A stretch of 50,845 nt of DNA from an uncultured Anaerolineae bacterium (GTDB lineage Bacteria; Chloroflexota; Anaerolineae; J036; Brachytrichaceae). Below, piece after piece: positions 1 through 9,499 of this stretch. The stretch covers positions 1-50,845 of the forward strand of contig CALGMA010000041.1 of assembly GCA_937959265.1 (NCBI GenBank), read 5' to 3'. The translations under genes and the position numbers were made by a program. Below the pieces are notes generated by a model, which made no database searches, had not been told where the DNA came from, and saw only the letters and a program-made list of their open reading frames with translations. The first letter of the stretch is position 1, and every line of letters starts with the position of its first letter.

Positions 1-302
1 TCGCCGACGTCGCGCCGCAGGACGATCCATCACTGGCCGAACGTGCGCACACGCTTGGGATGGCCGATGCGGGTCAGATCCAGTCGTGGGAGCTATCGCT
101 ATGGCTTGACCAAGGATTGGCCAAACTGACGCGCAAATGCCGGGAGTTGCTCACCGCGCTATACCTGGACGTGAGTGAGCCGTCGTATGCCGAACTCGCC
201 AAGCGCCTCGGCATCCCCATCGGCAGCATCGGCCCGACACGCGCGCGGTGCCTGGAACGACTGCGACAAATACTCACAGGAGATCAGAGACCTGACGTCT
301 GA
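1..302 (+). CDS. Sigma-70 family RNA polymerase sigma factor, C-terminal part (5' end off the window)
   Basis: The reading frame is open to the left edge, so only about 99 C-terminal residues are visible. They contain a sigma region 4-type helix-turn-helix: a first helix around LTRKCRELLTALYLD, then SYAELAKRLGIPIGSIGPTR and a closing RCLERLRQIL helix. Region 4 normally contacts the -35 promoter element. The IGSIGPTRARCLERLR pattern is of the kind I associate with ECF-like sigma factors encoded beside CHAT or peptidase genes, but this is recollection and not a search. The gene lies 102 nt upstream of an anti-sigma-like gene and could be the transcriptional switch of the CHAT/subtilase locus. 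The upstream domains needed to place it in a subgroup are missing. Confidence 0.8.
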   Translation, partial: ADVAPQDDPSLAERAHTLGMADAGQIQSWELSLWLDQGLAKLTRKCRELLTALYLDVSEPSYAELAKRLGIPIGSIGPTRARCLERLRQILTGDQRPDV

Positions 303-404
303 ATGACGCAAGCGGCCTCGAAACGACTACAGCGAAAACGTCGGAGAATCAACGCCCGATGGTGTATCAGAATCGCCCGGCAAAGACACAACTTTTGATA
401 GACG

Positions 405-1079
405 ATGAACGAGGAAACAACGGCTCCCACCTTTGCTCAGCTCGTGGATTGGGTAGACGGCAAGCTCGACGCCGAAGAGGCCTCGCGCATCCGGGCGGCC
501 GTAGACGCGGCGATTGCGCGCGGCGACGAGGCGCTCGCCGCGACGCTGGCCTGGTTGCGCGCCTTCCGAGCGCAGGCCAACATGACGGTACTCGTGTCGC
601 CGCCGGAGGCCGCGCGCGCCGGCGTGCTACGCATGTTCGAGGACGCCAAACGCGCCCAGGCCGGCGCCCCTGCCCGCTCAGGTTTCCTGCAGCGCATCGT
701 TGCCGCCCTCGCCCGCGCAACCGGCCCCGGTCTGGTCGTCGAAGGCGCGCGCGGCGCAGCCATTCAGGCGCGCCGACGACAGATGACCTTCGAGTGCGAT
801 GCCGCCGACATCGTGCTGAATGCCCAACCGCGCGACGACGGCTACCGGCTGAACGGGCAGTTTCTACCACGCGCAACATTTGACACGGATGGGATGTTCG
901 TTGAACTCATGCGCATAGAGGGGGCATCGGAGGATGACGCCAATGCGTCAACCGTTCGTTTCGCGCGCGCCGACGCACTCGGCGAATTCACCTTCGATAT
1001 CGTCGCACCGGGCCGTTACGCCATCGTCTTCATCGCCGAAACGCTCGAAATTCACACGGCGCCGTTCGAACTCGATTGA
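405..1079 (+). CDS. Anti-sigma-like / carboxypeptidase-regulatory-like beta-sandwich protein (unnamed)
   Basis: This 224-residue protein has no recognisable enzymatic motif. Residues 1-60 (VDGKLDAEEASRI followed by an Ala-rich helix) resemble the N-terminal helices of anti-sigma factors but lack a zinc-binding HxxxCxxC motif. Residues about 130-224 look like a carboxypeptidase-regulatory-like beta sandwich: GQFLPR, then FVELMRIEG, a GEFTFDIVAPGRYAIVF hairpin, and a final I-x-T-x-P-F-E-L-D strand. There is no signal peptide or membrane helix, so it is predicted to be cytoplasmic, unusual for an anti-sigma factor. It sits between a sigma factor and the CHAT gene and meets the latter with almost no gap. 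A role in controlling the sigma factor or carrying a signal to the CHAT protein is inference. Confidence 0.7.
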   Translation: MNEETTAPTFAQLVDWVDGKLDAEEASRIRAAVDAAIARGDEALAATLAWLRAFRAQANMTVLVSPPEAARAGVLRMFEDAKRAQAGAPARSGFLQRIVAALARATGPGLVVEGARGAAIQARRRQMTFECDAADIVLNAQPRDDGYRLNGQFLPRATFDTDGMFVELMRIEGASEDDANASTVRFARADALGEFTFDIVAPGRYAIVFIAETLEIHTAPFELD

Positions 1080-1084
1080 CGATC

Positions 1085-3937
1085 ATGATCCTCGACGTCT
1101 CGCCCGCGCTTGGGTTGCCGACGGGAGAAGCGATTTTGGACTGGCTGCAGCAAAACGGCCTGCCGATTGCCGACGGGTTAGCAGCGATGTTGGATGCGGC
1201 ATCTGAGCTAGCCGGCAGCCAGCCCGGCCAGGTACGGCAATGGGCCGGGCGGATTCGCACTGCTGCCGAACGCGCAGCGCTGCCTGCGCTGATTGGGCGC
1301 GCCGACTACCTACGCGCCCAGGCGTGCGCCATCAACGCCGAGTTCGATCAGGCGCTGGCGCTGATCGAATCGGCGCGCTGGCACTTTCTGGCCGCCGGCG
1401 ACAGCTTAAACGCGCAGCGGACGAACGTCGGCCGCATCAACGTGCTCGAGCAACTCGGCCGCTACGATGAAGCGATCGCGCTGGCGAACGAATTGCAGCA
1501 CGCGCTCGGCACAGATGCGTCCGATGAAGCGCTGGCGCTCATCGCGAAGTCACGCCTGAACTTAGGCGTGTGCTATTTGGCCATCGGCCAGCCAGAGCGC
1601 GCGCTGGAAGCCTACGCTCAGGCCGAAGCGCTCTTCCAGCGCCTGAAGGACCCAGAGGGTACGGCGCAGGTGATGAACAATCAGGGCGTCGTCCTGCTGG
1701 AGATGGGGCGCACCGACGAAGCAGCAGCGATGTTCGAGCGCGCTGCGCCGATCTTCGCCGCGCACGGCCTCGACCTGGAAGTTGCGCATACCTACCAGAA
1801 CATCGGCTACACCCGCCTGCTGGAGGGCCGCTATAGCGCCGGTTTCGTCGCGTTCGAGCGCGCCCGCGCCATCTTGTGGCCACTCGAAGCATCTGCCGAC
1901 AAAGGCGCGTTGCTGCTCGATTTGGGCGACGCCTACCTCGACCTCAACCTGTACGCCGAGGCCGAGCTCACCTATCGCGAAGCCATCGAAGCGCTGCAGC
2001 CCTCGGCCATGGCCTACGAGCATGGGCGCGCGTGCCAGGGCTTGGGGGCGGCACTGCATGGCCAAGGTCAGGCGCGCGACGCCGAGGATGCGCTGGCCCA
2101 AGCTGCCCAACGATTCCGATCGGCCGGCAATCCGCTCGCCTTATCCGGCATCCTTCTGCAACAGGCTACCCTGTTCGCTGCATCCGGTCGGCGCGACCAA
2201 GCGCTCGCGCTGGCCGAGGAAGCGCTCGCACAGGCGCAGGCCAGCCCGCTGCAACAGGCGCAGGTGCACGCCACCCTGGCACAGTTGTCGCTTCCGGATG
2301 CCGATGCTGCGCTGGCGCATCTGCGCGTCGCCGAGGCCATGGCAGAGCAGTTTCGCGTGCCGCGCCTGCAACTGCGCGTGCTCAGCCTGTTGGGGCGCAC
2401 TTACGCTGCGCTGGGGGAACGCGCTGCAGCCGAAGATTATCTGTCGCGCGCCATCCGGTTGCTCGAATCGCAACGCTTGGAGATCGCGCACGAGCGCATG
2501 CGCGCATCATTCTTCGGCGATAAGCTGGATCCGTTCGATGACCTGATCAAGTTGCTGCTGCGGGAGGACACGCGCGATCCACATCGCGTCCGGCAAGCCT
2601 TCGAGCTGACCGAGCGCGCCCGCTCGCGCGCGCTGGTGGATCGGCTGTCGAGCGAATCGGCGCCGGTTTCTGACTCAACGGCGAACGCGCAGGCGCTGGC
2701 AGAGCAGCGCGCGCTGCAGGTCAAACTTGCCGCCGCGTATTCGGCCATGTTCGCCAGTGATTCGGCACATGCCGACGCGATCGCGCATAATGAAGCACAG
2801 GTGATCGCGCTGGAACAGGCGCTTTCGCGGCTGCAGCTTCAGACGCACACCGCCGAGGAACTGGGCGACGGCGCGCCGATGTCGTCGGAAGCAATCTGCG
2901 CCACGCTGACCGCCGGTCATTCAGACCCGTCGCGCATGGCGCTGCTGTCCTACTACCTGCTGGGCGAGCGCATCATAGCGTTCATCATGCTGCCCGAGGC
3001 CGGGCCGAACGTCCATGTCGTCAACGTCGGGCCGGCCGCCGGTGTGCGCGATGCCTTGGAGCAGTTGGGGCTGCACAACGAACGCGTCGCCAACGACCCG
3101 GCACTGGCCCAGCGACATGCGGCGACGTTGGAACGCTCGGCGCGCAGAACGTTCGCCATGCTCTACGATGCGCTGGTGAGACCGGTCGAGACAGCTTGCC
3201 CGGATGTGCGCCGGCCGCGTTGGGTGATCGCGCCGCACGGCCTGTTGCATCAGGTGCCCTTTCACGCGCTGCACGACGGCGAGCGCTACCTGATCGAGCG
3301 CCGCGAAATCACATATGCGCCGAGCGTAACGGTGATGGCACTGTGCGCGACGCGCCGCATTCCGCCCGAGAAGCAGCGCGCAACGATCATCGGCGTGCCG
3401 GACGCGCACATTCCGTATGCCGGCGAAGAAGCCCGCGCCGTAGCTGCAGCGATGTCATCCGCCGAGGTCACGCTGCTCATCGAAAGTGACGCCACGATCG
3501 CAGCGTTCGTGCGCGAGGCGCAACGATCTCACACGTTACACGTAGCCTGTCATGGCCTGTTCCGCGCCGGCAACCCGATGTTCTCGTCGCTCAAGCTGCA
3601 CGACGGTTGGCTGATGAGCGCCGACGTGGCCGGCTTGGACCTGTGCGGCGCAACGGTTGCGCTCAGTGCGTGCGAATCCGGGCGCAGCGCGGCGCTGCGC
3701 GGCGACGAGATCCTCGGCACGGCGCGCGGTTTCTTGAGCGCCGGCGCAGCGACGCTCGTCGTCAGCCTATGGCTGGCGCACGACCAGGCCACAGCCGAGT
3801 TGATGACCGGTTGGCACATGCGCCTGCAGCACGGCGAGTCACCTGCAACGGCGCTGCGTCATGCCCAACTGGACGTGCGAGCGCGCTACCCGCATCCGTT
3901 CTTCTGGGCGCCGTTCATCTTGATCGGACGAGGTTGA
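1085..3937 (+). CDS. TPR-repeat protein with C-terminal CHAT (caspase-like) protease domain
   Basis: About 950 residues. The first 450 are a chain of tetratricopeptide repeats (for example the repeats around LGVCYLAIGQPERALEAYAQ and NNQGVVLLEMGRTDEAAAMF). A helical linker follows, with ELTERARSRALVDRL, and the C-terminal 300 residues form a CHAT domain. The predicted catalytic pair is intact: His about 823 in HVACHG and Cys about 863 in LSACESG, followed by GDEILGTARGFLSAGA. CHAT domains are clan CD cysteine peptidase relatives and the TPRs usually bind partners or activators. The ATG at 1085 is preferred; a TTG at 1076 in the same frame would overlap the upstream stop. A secreted subtilase starts 4 nt after the stop, so the two genes are almost certainly co-expressed. 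Substrate and trigger are unknown. Confidence 0.93.
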   Translation: MILDVSPALGLPTGEAILDWLQQNGLPIADGLAAMLDAASELAGSQPGQVRQWAGRIRTAAERAALPALIGRADYLRAQACAINAEFDQALALIESARWHFLAAGDSLNAQRTNVGRINVLEQLGRYDEAIALANELQHALGTDASDEALALIAKSRLNLGVCYLAIGQPERALEAYAQAEALFQRLKDPEGTAQVMNNQGVVLLEMGRTDEAAAMFERAAPIFAAHGLDLEVAHTYQNIGYTRLLEGRYSAGFVAFERARAILWPLEASADKGALLLDLGDAYLDLNLYAEAELTYREAIEALQPSAMAYEHGRACQGLGAALHGQGQARDAEDALAQAAQRFRSAGNPLALSGILLQQATLFAASGRRDQALALAEEALAQAQASPLQQAQVHATLAQLSLPDADAALAHLRVAEAMAEQFRVPRLQLRVLSLLGRTYAALGERAAAEDYLSRAIRLLESQRLEIAHERMRASFFGDKLDPFDDLIKLLLREDTRDPHRVRQAFELTERARSRALVDRLSSESAPVSDSTANAQALAEQRALQVKLAAAYSAMFASDSAHADAIAHNEAQVIALEQALSRLQLQTHTAEELGDGAPMSSEAICATLTAGHSDPSRMALLSYYLLGERIIAFIMLPEAGPNVHVVNVGPAAGVRDALEQLGLHNERVANDPALAQRHAATLERSARRTFAMLYDALVRPVETACPDVRRPRWVIAPHGLLHQVPFHALHDGERYLIERREITYAPSVTVMALCATRRIPPEKQRATIIGVPDAHIPYAGEEARAVAAAMSSAEVTLLIESDATIAAFVREAQRSHTLHVACHGLFRAGNPMFSSLKLHDGWLMSADVAGLDLCGATVALSACESGRSAALRGDEILGTARGFLSAGAATLVVSLWLAHDQATAELMTGWHMRLQHGESPATALRHAQLDVRARYPHPFFWAPFILIGRG

Positions 3938-3941
3938 AGCG

Positions 3942-5378
3942 ATGGCAAACACAAAGCGAAACCCGCTGATCTTAGCAATCGCGATTCTGTTGGTAATGGC
4001 CGGCGGATTCGGCTTGATTGCTGCACCGTCGCGACCCGCCCGCGCGCGAGCACAAGATGGCTACAAGACGAACGAGATCGTCGTGAAGCTCAATCCGGCA
4101 GCGGGTGCGACGATCGGCGCGATCAACGCAACATACGGCACGACGACGATCGGCCCGCTCGGGTCGTTCGTTGGGGTGTATCGTCTGCGCGCGCCGGCCG
4201 GCCAGGATGTAGCAGTGTTGGCCGCGACGATGGCGACCGATACGCGCCTGCTCTACGCACACCCCAACTACCTGCGCGAGCCGCCGGAGGCGAACCCGCG
4301 CAGCAGCCGGGCCTGGGGCGGACTCAACCCGACGCCGTATCAAACTCACTACGCGCGGACGATGCTGGGGCTGACCACCGCCCAATCCATCACGATGGGC
4401 AACGGCATGGTGGTAGCCGTGCTCGACACCGGCGTCTATCTGAACCATCCGGCGCTGGCTGGCAAGCTGACCGACATACGCTACGACTTCGTAGATGACG
4501 ACACGCAGCCGAACGACGTCGGCAACGGGCTGGACGACGACGGCGACGGCGAAGCGGATGAGGTGGTCGGCCACGGTACGCATGTGGCTGGCATCGTGTT
4601 GATGGTCGCGCCGGCAGCACGCATCATGCCGCTGCGCGTGCTCGACTCGGACGGCATCGGCGACGACGGCATAATCGCCCAGGCGATCCAATTCGCTGTA
4701 GACAATGGAGCGCATGTGATCAACCTCAGCCTGGGCACGGCCGACGAATCCGAGATCCTGGAAGAGGCTGTGGAACGGGCGACTCAGGCCGGCGTCGTTA
4801 TCGTATCAGCCTCTGGCAATAGCAACACCAAGACCAAGCACTTCCCGGCTGCTGAAAGCTGCGCCATCGCCGTAGCGTCGGTCAATCAGAACGACATCAA
4901 ATCATCGTTTTCGAATTACGGAGGCTGGGTGGACATAGCCGCGCCGGGCGAAACGATCTACAGCCTGCTGGAAAACGACGGCTATGGCTCGTGGAGCGGC
5001 ACCTCGATGGCTGCACCATTCGTCAGCGGGCAAGCCGCGCTCATCCGCAGCCTGCGCCCCAACTGGAATCCGTGGCAGATCTCCGCTGCCATCGCCCGCA
5101 CGGCCAAAGATATTCGCGCAAAAAACCCGACGTTTGGCAGCGACTTAGGCGAAGGGCGGATTGACGTGGCAGCCAGTGCGCTGTTCGCGCAGTCCGCTGC
5201 TCAGGCGCCGGACGACGACGCGCTGATCAGCAGCAGTTGCGTAGAGCCAGAGACGCCCGGCACCACGCCGACGCCCACGCCCTCACCCAAGCCGACGAGC
5301 GCGCCCGGCGCGACGCCCACACCGACGCCGAATCCGACGCTGGACAAGCGCATCCATTTGCCGGTCGTGGTGCGCTGA
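3942..5378 (+). CDS. Secreted subtilisin-like serine protease (S8 family)
   Basis: 478 residues. A signal peptide covers about residues 8-38 (hydrophobic LILAIAILLVMAGGFGLIAA, then Ala/Arg-rich). A fervidolysin-type inhibitor propeptide follows at about 40-115. The S8 catalytic triad is complete: Asp162 in AVLDTG, His211 in GHGTHVAG, Ser355 in GTSMAAP, with the oxyanion Asn about 293 in ASGN. The tail is a Pro/Thr-rich spacer (TPTPSP-type repeats) ending in IHLPVVVR, a type of C-terminus I associate with secreted Chloroflexota proteins and possibly a surface-retention signal. It follows the CHAT gene by 4 nt. The product should act outside the membrane, whereas the CHAT protein has no export signal, so the two probably share regulation and do not obviously interact. 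Confidence 0.95.
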   Translation: MANTKRNPLILAIAILLVMAGGFGLIAAPSRPARARAQDGYKTNEIVVKLNPAAGATIGAINATYGTTTIGPLGSFVGVYRLRAPAGQDVAVLAATMATDTRLLYAHPNYLREPPEANPRSSRAWGGLNPTPYQTHYARTMLGLTTAQSITMGNGMVVAVLDTGVYLNHPALAGKLTDIRYDFVDDDTQPNDVGNGLDDDGDGEADEVVGHGTHVAGIVLMVAPAARIMPLRVLDSDGIGDDGIIAQAIQFAVDNGAHVINLSLGTADESEILEEAVERATQAGVVIVSASGNSNTKTKHFPAAESCAIAVASVNQNDIKSSFSNYGGWVDIAAPGETIYSLLENDGYGSWSGTSMAAPFVSGQAALIRSLRPNWNPWQISAAIARTAKDIRAKNPTFGSDLGEGRIDVAASALFAQSAAQAPDDDALISSSCVEPETPGTTPTPTPSPKPTSAPGATPTPTPNPTLDKRIHLPVVVR

Positions 5379-5501
5379 GCGCACACCGTCAGTCGCAAAC
5401 CGACGAAGGATTAAACCGCACTCCTTGGTGCAGGGTTTGCTAAACAAGCGGTGTCTAGACGCATTCTTCCATCGATAGTTGTCGACGTAGAATGGGCAGA
5501 T

Positions 5502-8213
5502 ATGACGACACGGGAACAGCAACGCCTCGATGAGGCACATGCGAAGAAAGCCGATTGGAAAAAGTGGGGGCCGTATCTGAGCGAGCGGCAGTGGGGTACG
5601 GTGCGCGAGGACTACAGCGACGACGGCGATGCCTGGAACTATTTCTCGCACGACCAGGCCCGCTCACGCGCCTACAAGTGGGGCGAAGATGGCATCGCCG
5701 GCATTTGTGACGACAAGCAGCGCTTGTGCTGGGCGCTGGCGCTGTGGAACGGTCAGGACCCGATCCTCAAGGAACGCTTGTTTGGCCTGACCAACGCGGA
5801 GGGCAACCACGGCGAGGACGTGAAGGAATACTATTTCTATCTCGACAGCACGCCCACGCATTCATACATGAAATATTTGTACAAGTATCCACAGCGCGCC
5901 TACCCGTACGAAGACCTGGTCAAGACCAACGCGCGCCGCACGCGCGCCGAAATGGAATATGAGCTGCTGGATACGGGCATCTTCGATGACGACCGCTACT
6001 ACGATGTATTCGTCGAATTCGCCAAGGCCGCGCCGGAAGATATTCTGATCGAAATCAGCGTGGCCAATCGCGGGCCGGACTCCGCGACGTTGCACGTGCT
6101 GCCGCATCTCTGGTTCCGTAACACGTGGTGGATGGCGCCGGATGCACCACGACCCTCCCTACGCCAAATCGCGCACGCGAATGGACGACTCGTCATCGAA
6201 GCGACCCACCCCGACCTCGGCGCGCGTTACCTCTACGCCGAGGATGCCGACGAGGCGCTGTTCACCGAGAACGAGACCAACACCGAGCGGCTGTTCGGCC
6301 AACCTAATGCGACGCCTTTCGTGAAAGACGGCATCAACGATGCCGTTGTGCATGGTCGGCGCGAGGCGGTCAATCCCGACAAGGCCGGCACCAAATCCGC
6401 CGCGCGCTACACGATCACGATCGGCCCTGGCGAGACGAAAGTCATCCGGCTGCGCCTGAGCGATGTGCCGCCGTCTGGCGGCGACGCGCCCTTCGGCGAA
6501 ACGTTCGATGAGATCTTCGCCGCGCGCAAAGCCGAAGCCGACGCGTTCTATGCTGCGATTACGCCGCCCTCGCTGACCGCCGATCAGGCCAACGTCATGC
6601 GCCAGGCGCTGGCCGGCATGCTGTGGACCAAGCAGTATTACCATTTCGACGTAGACCGCTGGCTGGAGGAGCGCCACGCGCATCCGATTCTGGGCGGCGC
6701 ACGCTCATCCCGCAATCGCGATTGGTATCACATGGTCAACGATGACATCATCTCGATGCCGGATAAATGGGAATACCCGTGGTATGCAGCCTGGGACTTG
6801 GCCTTTCACACCTACGCGCTCAACATGGTGGATCCAGAGTTCGCCGCCGGCCAGCTCGAATTGATGTTGCACGACGAGTATCTGCACCCAAACGGGCAAA
6901 TTCCGGCCTATGAGTGGAACTTCGGCGACGTGAATCCACCGGTGCATGCCTGGGCTGCGTTGCTCAACTATGGCGTCGTGCGCGAGCCAAGCGAGGCTGA
7001 CCTCCGCTTTCTGAAGAACATCTTCAACAAGCTGCTCTTGAATTTCGAGTGGTGGATCAACCGCAAAGACCCGCGCGGGCGCAATCTGTTCAACGGCGGA
7101 TTTCTCGGCCTCGACAACATCGGCGTGTTCGACCGCAGCGCGCCGCTGCCGAGCGGCGGCTTCTTGGAGCAGGCCGATGGCACGGCGTGGATGGCGTTTT
7201 ACAGCCAGTGCATGTTGGAGATGGCCATCGAGATCGCCCGCAAAGACCCAGCGTACGAAGACTTCGTCCTCAAGTTCGTCCAGCATTTCCTATGGATCGC
7301 CGGCTCGATGGATCGGATCGGCGACAACCGGGATGAGCTGTGGGACGAGGAAGATGGTTTCTTCTACGACTTGCTGATCATGCCGGACGGCTCGTGCCAG
7401 CGCATCAAGCTGCGCTCGATGGTTGGCCTGTTGCCGCTGACCGCCACGGCCGTCATCTCACAAGAGGTGATCGAGCGGTTCCCCGGCGTGATCGAACGCA
7501 TTCGCGGCTTCGTCAAAAAACACCCCGAGCTGGTAGCCAACATCCACCCCATTGATAAGCCTGGCGTCGCAGGGCGGCGGCTGCTCTCAGTGGTGAACGA
7601 GGACAAGCTGCGCCGCATCCTGGCGCGCATGTTGGACGAGGAACGCTTCCTTAGCCCGTATGGCTTGCGCTCGCTCTCGCGCTGGCACTTGGATCATCCG
7701 TATCGGACCAACGTAGGCGGAGTGGATTACTCGGTCAAATACCTGCCCGCCGAATCGGACACGGGCATGTTCGGCGGCAACTCGAACTGGCGTGGGCCGA
7801 TCTGGATGCCGGTTAACCTCTTGATCATCCGCGCGCTGGTGCAGTTCTACCAATATTACGGGGATGACTTCAAGGTGGAGTGCCCGACCGGCTCGGGCAA
7901 CCTGATGACGCTGTTCGAGGTTGCGCGTGAGATCAGCATGCGGCTGACGCGCATCTTCCTGCGCGACGAACAGGGCAGGCGTCCGGTCTACGGCGGGGCA
8001 ACGAAATTCCAGACCGACCCGCACTGGCGCGATTACATTTTGTTCTACGAGTACTTCCACGGCGACAACGGCGCCGGCCTGGGCGCCAGCCATCAGACCG
8101 GCTGGACGGGCGTGGTCGCGCGGCTCATCCAGCAACTGGGCGTCGCTACGCCGGAAGCGGTGCTCACCCGAGGCGCGCGCACGCTAGCCCAGGTATATCG
8201 CCGGGACAGTTGA
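5502..8213 (+). CDS. Large glucosidase-like glycoside hydrolase (GH63/MGH1-like, (alpha/alpha)6 barrel)
   Basis: About 903 residues from the ATG at 5502; a GTG at 5451 in the same frame would add 17 residues. The N-terminal part is a beta-sandwich-like region (residues 1-330). The C-terminal part matches mannosylglycerate hydrolase/GH63-like (alpha/alpha)6 barrels: WEYPWYAAWDLAFHTYAL, QIPAYEWNFGDVNPP, QADGTAWMAFY, then NWRGPIWMPVNLLI and a final HQTGWTGVVARLI. Acidic residues in the WDLAFH and YEWNFGD segments and in the C-terminal part are candidate catalytic residues. There is no signal peptide, so it is probably cytoplasmic and acts on imported or stored oligosaccharides or glycosides. It stands alone between the subtilase and a convergent aminotransferase. 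The exact substrate cannot be read from the sequence. Confidence 0.82.
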   Translation: MTTREQQRLDEAHAKKADWKKWGPYLSERQWGTVREDYSDDGDAWNYFSHDQARSRAYKWGEDGIAGICDDKQRLCWALALWNGQDPILKERLFGLTNAEGNHGEDVKEYYFYLDSTPTHSYMKYLYKYPQRAYPYEDLVKTNARRTRAEMEYELLDTGIFDDDRYYDVFVEFAKAAPEDILIEISVANRGPDSATLHVLPHLWFRNTWWMAPDAPRPSLRQIAHANGRLVIEATHPDLGARYLYAEDADEALFTENETNTERLFGQPNATPFVKDGINDAVVHGRREAVNPDKAGTKSAARYTITIGPGETKVIRLRLSDVPPSGGDAPFGETFDEIFAARKAEADAFYAAITPPSLTADQANVMRQALAGMLWTKQYYHFDVDRWLEERHAHPILGGARSSRNRDWYHMVNDDIISMPDKWEYPWYAAWDLAFHTYALNMVDPEFAAGQLELMLHDEYLHPNGQIPAYEWNFGDVNPPVHAWAALLNYGVVREPSEADLRFLKNIFNKLLLNFEWWINRKDPRGRNLFNGGFLGLDNIGVFDRSAPLPSGGFLEQADGTAWMAFYSQCMLEMAIEIARKDPAYEDFVLKFVQHFLWIAGSMDRIGDNRDELWDEEDGFFYDLLIMPDGSCQRIKLRSMVGLLPLTATAVISQEVIERFPGVIERIRGFVKKHPELVANIHPIDKPGVAGRRLLSVVNEDKLRRILARMLDEERFLSPYGLRSLSRWHLDHPYRTNVGGVDYSVKYLPAESDTGMFGGNSNWRGPIWMPVNLLIIRALVQFYQYYGDDFKVECPTGSGNLMTLFEVAREISMRLTRIFLRDEQGRRPVYGGATKFQTDPHWRDYILFYEYFHGDNGAGLGASHQTGWTGVVARLIQQLGVATPEAVLTRGARTLAQVYRRDS

Positions 8214-8221
8214 GCGTCGCG

Positions 8222-9382
8222 TCACCCGTGCCGTTGTATGAACCGATGGATGCGCTCAAGCGCCTGCTCGATCTTCTCGTAGGACTGGGCGTAGGCCATG
8301 CGCACGTACCCGGCGCCGCCTACGCCGAACGCGCTGCCCGGCACTACGGCGACCTGTTCCTCTAGCAGCAACTTCTCGGCAAATGCCTCGTCGCTCATGC
8401 CGGTCCGAGCGACCGAGGGGAAGGCGTAGAACGCGCCGCGCGGCTCGAAGCAATCCAGCCCGAGGGCGTTGCACCCGCTCACGATCAGCTTGCGCCGCCG
8501 GTCGTATTCGGCCACCATCCGCTGCACATGCTCCTCGCCCTCCTGAAGCGCGACCAGCGCGGCATGCTGGCCGGTGGTCGGCGCAGACATGATGGTGTAC
8601 TGATGCACCTTGCGCATCGCGGCCAGCAACTCCGCCGGCGCCGCCGCGTAGCCGATGCGCCAGCCGGTCATCGCGTAGTCCTTGCTGAAGCCGCCCAGCA
8701 GGATCGTGCGCGCCCGCATGCCCGGCAGCGCGGCAAAGCACACGTGCGCTACGCCATACACCAACCGGTCGTAGATCTCGTCGCTGATGACGACCAGATC
8801 ATGCTGCTCCGCCAGATGGGCGATCTCCATCAGCCGCGCGCGGCTCATCACCGCGCCGGTGGGGTTGTTGGGATAGCCGATCAGGATGGCCTTGGTCTGC
8901 GGCGTAATGCGCGCGGCGATCTCCTCGCCCGTCACCTGGAACTCGTGCTCGACGCGCGTCGGGATGGGGACGGCCACGCCGCCGGCGAAGACCACCTCCG
9001 GCGCGTAGGACACGAAGCACGGCTGCGGCACGATGACCTCATCGCCGGGGTCAACGATCGCCGTCAACGCCAGATACATCGCCTCGCTCACACCGACGGT
9101 GATCAGCAGCTCGGTCTCCGGGTCGTATTCCACGCCATAGAGTCGGGCCAGGTGTGCGCTGAGCGCACGGCGCAGCTCGATCGTGCCGGAGTTGCTGGTG
9201 TAGGCCGTCTCGCCACGCTTGAGCGAGGCGATGCCCTCGTTGAGGATCGGCGCTGGCGTGACGAAGTCCGGCTCACCGATGCCCAGCGAGATCACATCGG
9301 GCATGGTGGCGGCGATGTCGAAGAAACGCCGGATGCCGGAGGGGGGCACGGACGCAACACGCTGAGAGATAAAGTTCCGCAT
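8222..9382 (-). CDS. Class I/II PLP-dependent aminotransferase
   Basis: 386 residues from the ATG at 9382; an upstream ATG at 9436 adds 18 residues that do not resemble the family N-terminus. Fold-type I aminotransferase motifs are clear: SLGIGEPDF, YTSNSGTIELRRAL, GYPNNPTGAV, SDEIYDRLVY, and the PLP Schiff-base lysine about 234 in GGFSKDYAMTGWRIGY. It belongs to the AspC/aromatic aminotransferase/alanine transaminase group of subfamily I, where sequence alone does not fix the amino acid. It lies just downstream of the aromatic biosynthesis unit on the same strand, so a role in making phenylalanine or tyrosine from the 2-oxo acids is plausible but inferred. A TATAAT box 66 nt upstream of the ATG suggests its own promoter. 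Confidence 0.93.
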   Translation of the reverse strand: MRNFISQRVASVPPSGIRRFFDIAATMPDVISLGIGEPDFVTPAPILNEGIASLKRGETAYTSNSGTIELRRALSAHLARLYGVEYDPETELLITVGVSEAMYLALTAIVDPGDEVIVPQPCFVSYAPEVVFAGGVAVPIPTRVEHEFQVTGEEIAARITPQTKAILIGYPNNPTGAVMSRARLMEIAHLAEQHDLVVISDEIYDRLVYGVAHVCFAALPGMRARTILLGGFSKDYAMTGWRIGYAAAPAELLAAMRKVHQYTIMSAPTTGQHAALVALQEGEEHVQRMVAEYDRRRKLIVSGCNALGLDCFEPRGAFYAFPSVARTGMSDEAFAEKLLLEEQVAVVPGSAFGVGGAGYVRMAYAQSYEKIEQALERIHRFIQRHG

Positions 9383-9447
9383 GATGAAACCTGGATGCTT
9401 GCCGGTCGGATCGCTCAAAGCGGTTCGACCTGTCATTGACCAGCCGG

Positions 9448-9453
9448 ATTATA
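9448..9453 (-). promoter_or_regulatory. Candidate -10 box (TATAAT) for the aminotransferase gene
   Basis: A perfect TATAAT hexamer on the minus strand lies in the short gap between the anti-sigma gene and the aminotransferase ATG, giving a leader of roughly 60 nt. No good -35 hexamer is found at 16-18 nt, so the call rests on the -10 alone. Confidence 0.45.
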
Positions 9454-9499
9454 GAAGCGCTCGCACGTGCACGAAGGAAAGACCCGTTGCCGGACGCAG

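Noticed and set aside
5488..5493. TAGAAT as the -10 box of the glycosidase gene
   Set aside because: It lies just 8 nt before the ATG and no -35 is found at 16-18 nt; it may be chance.
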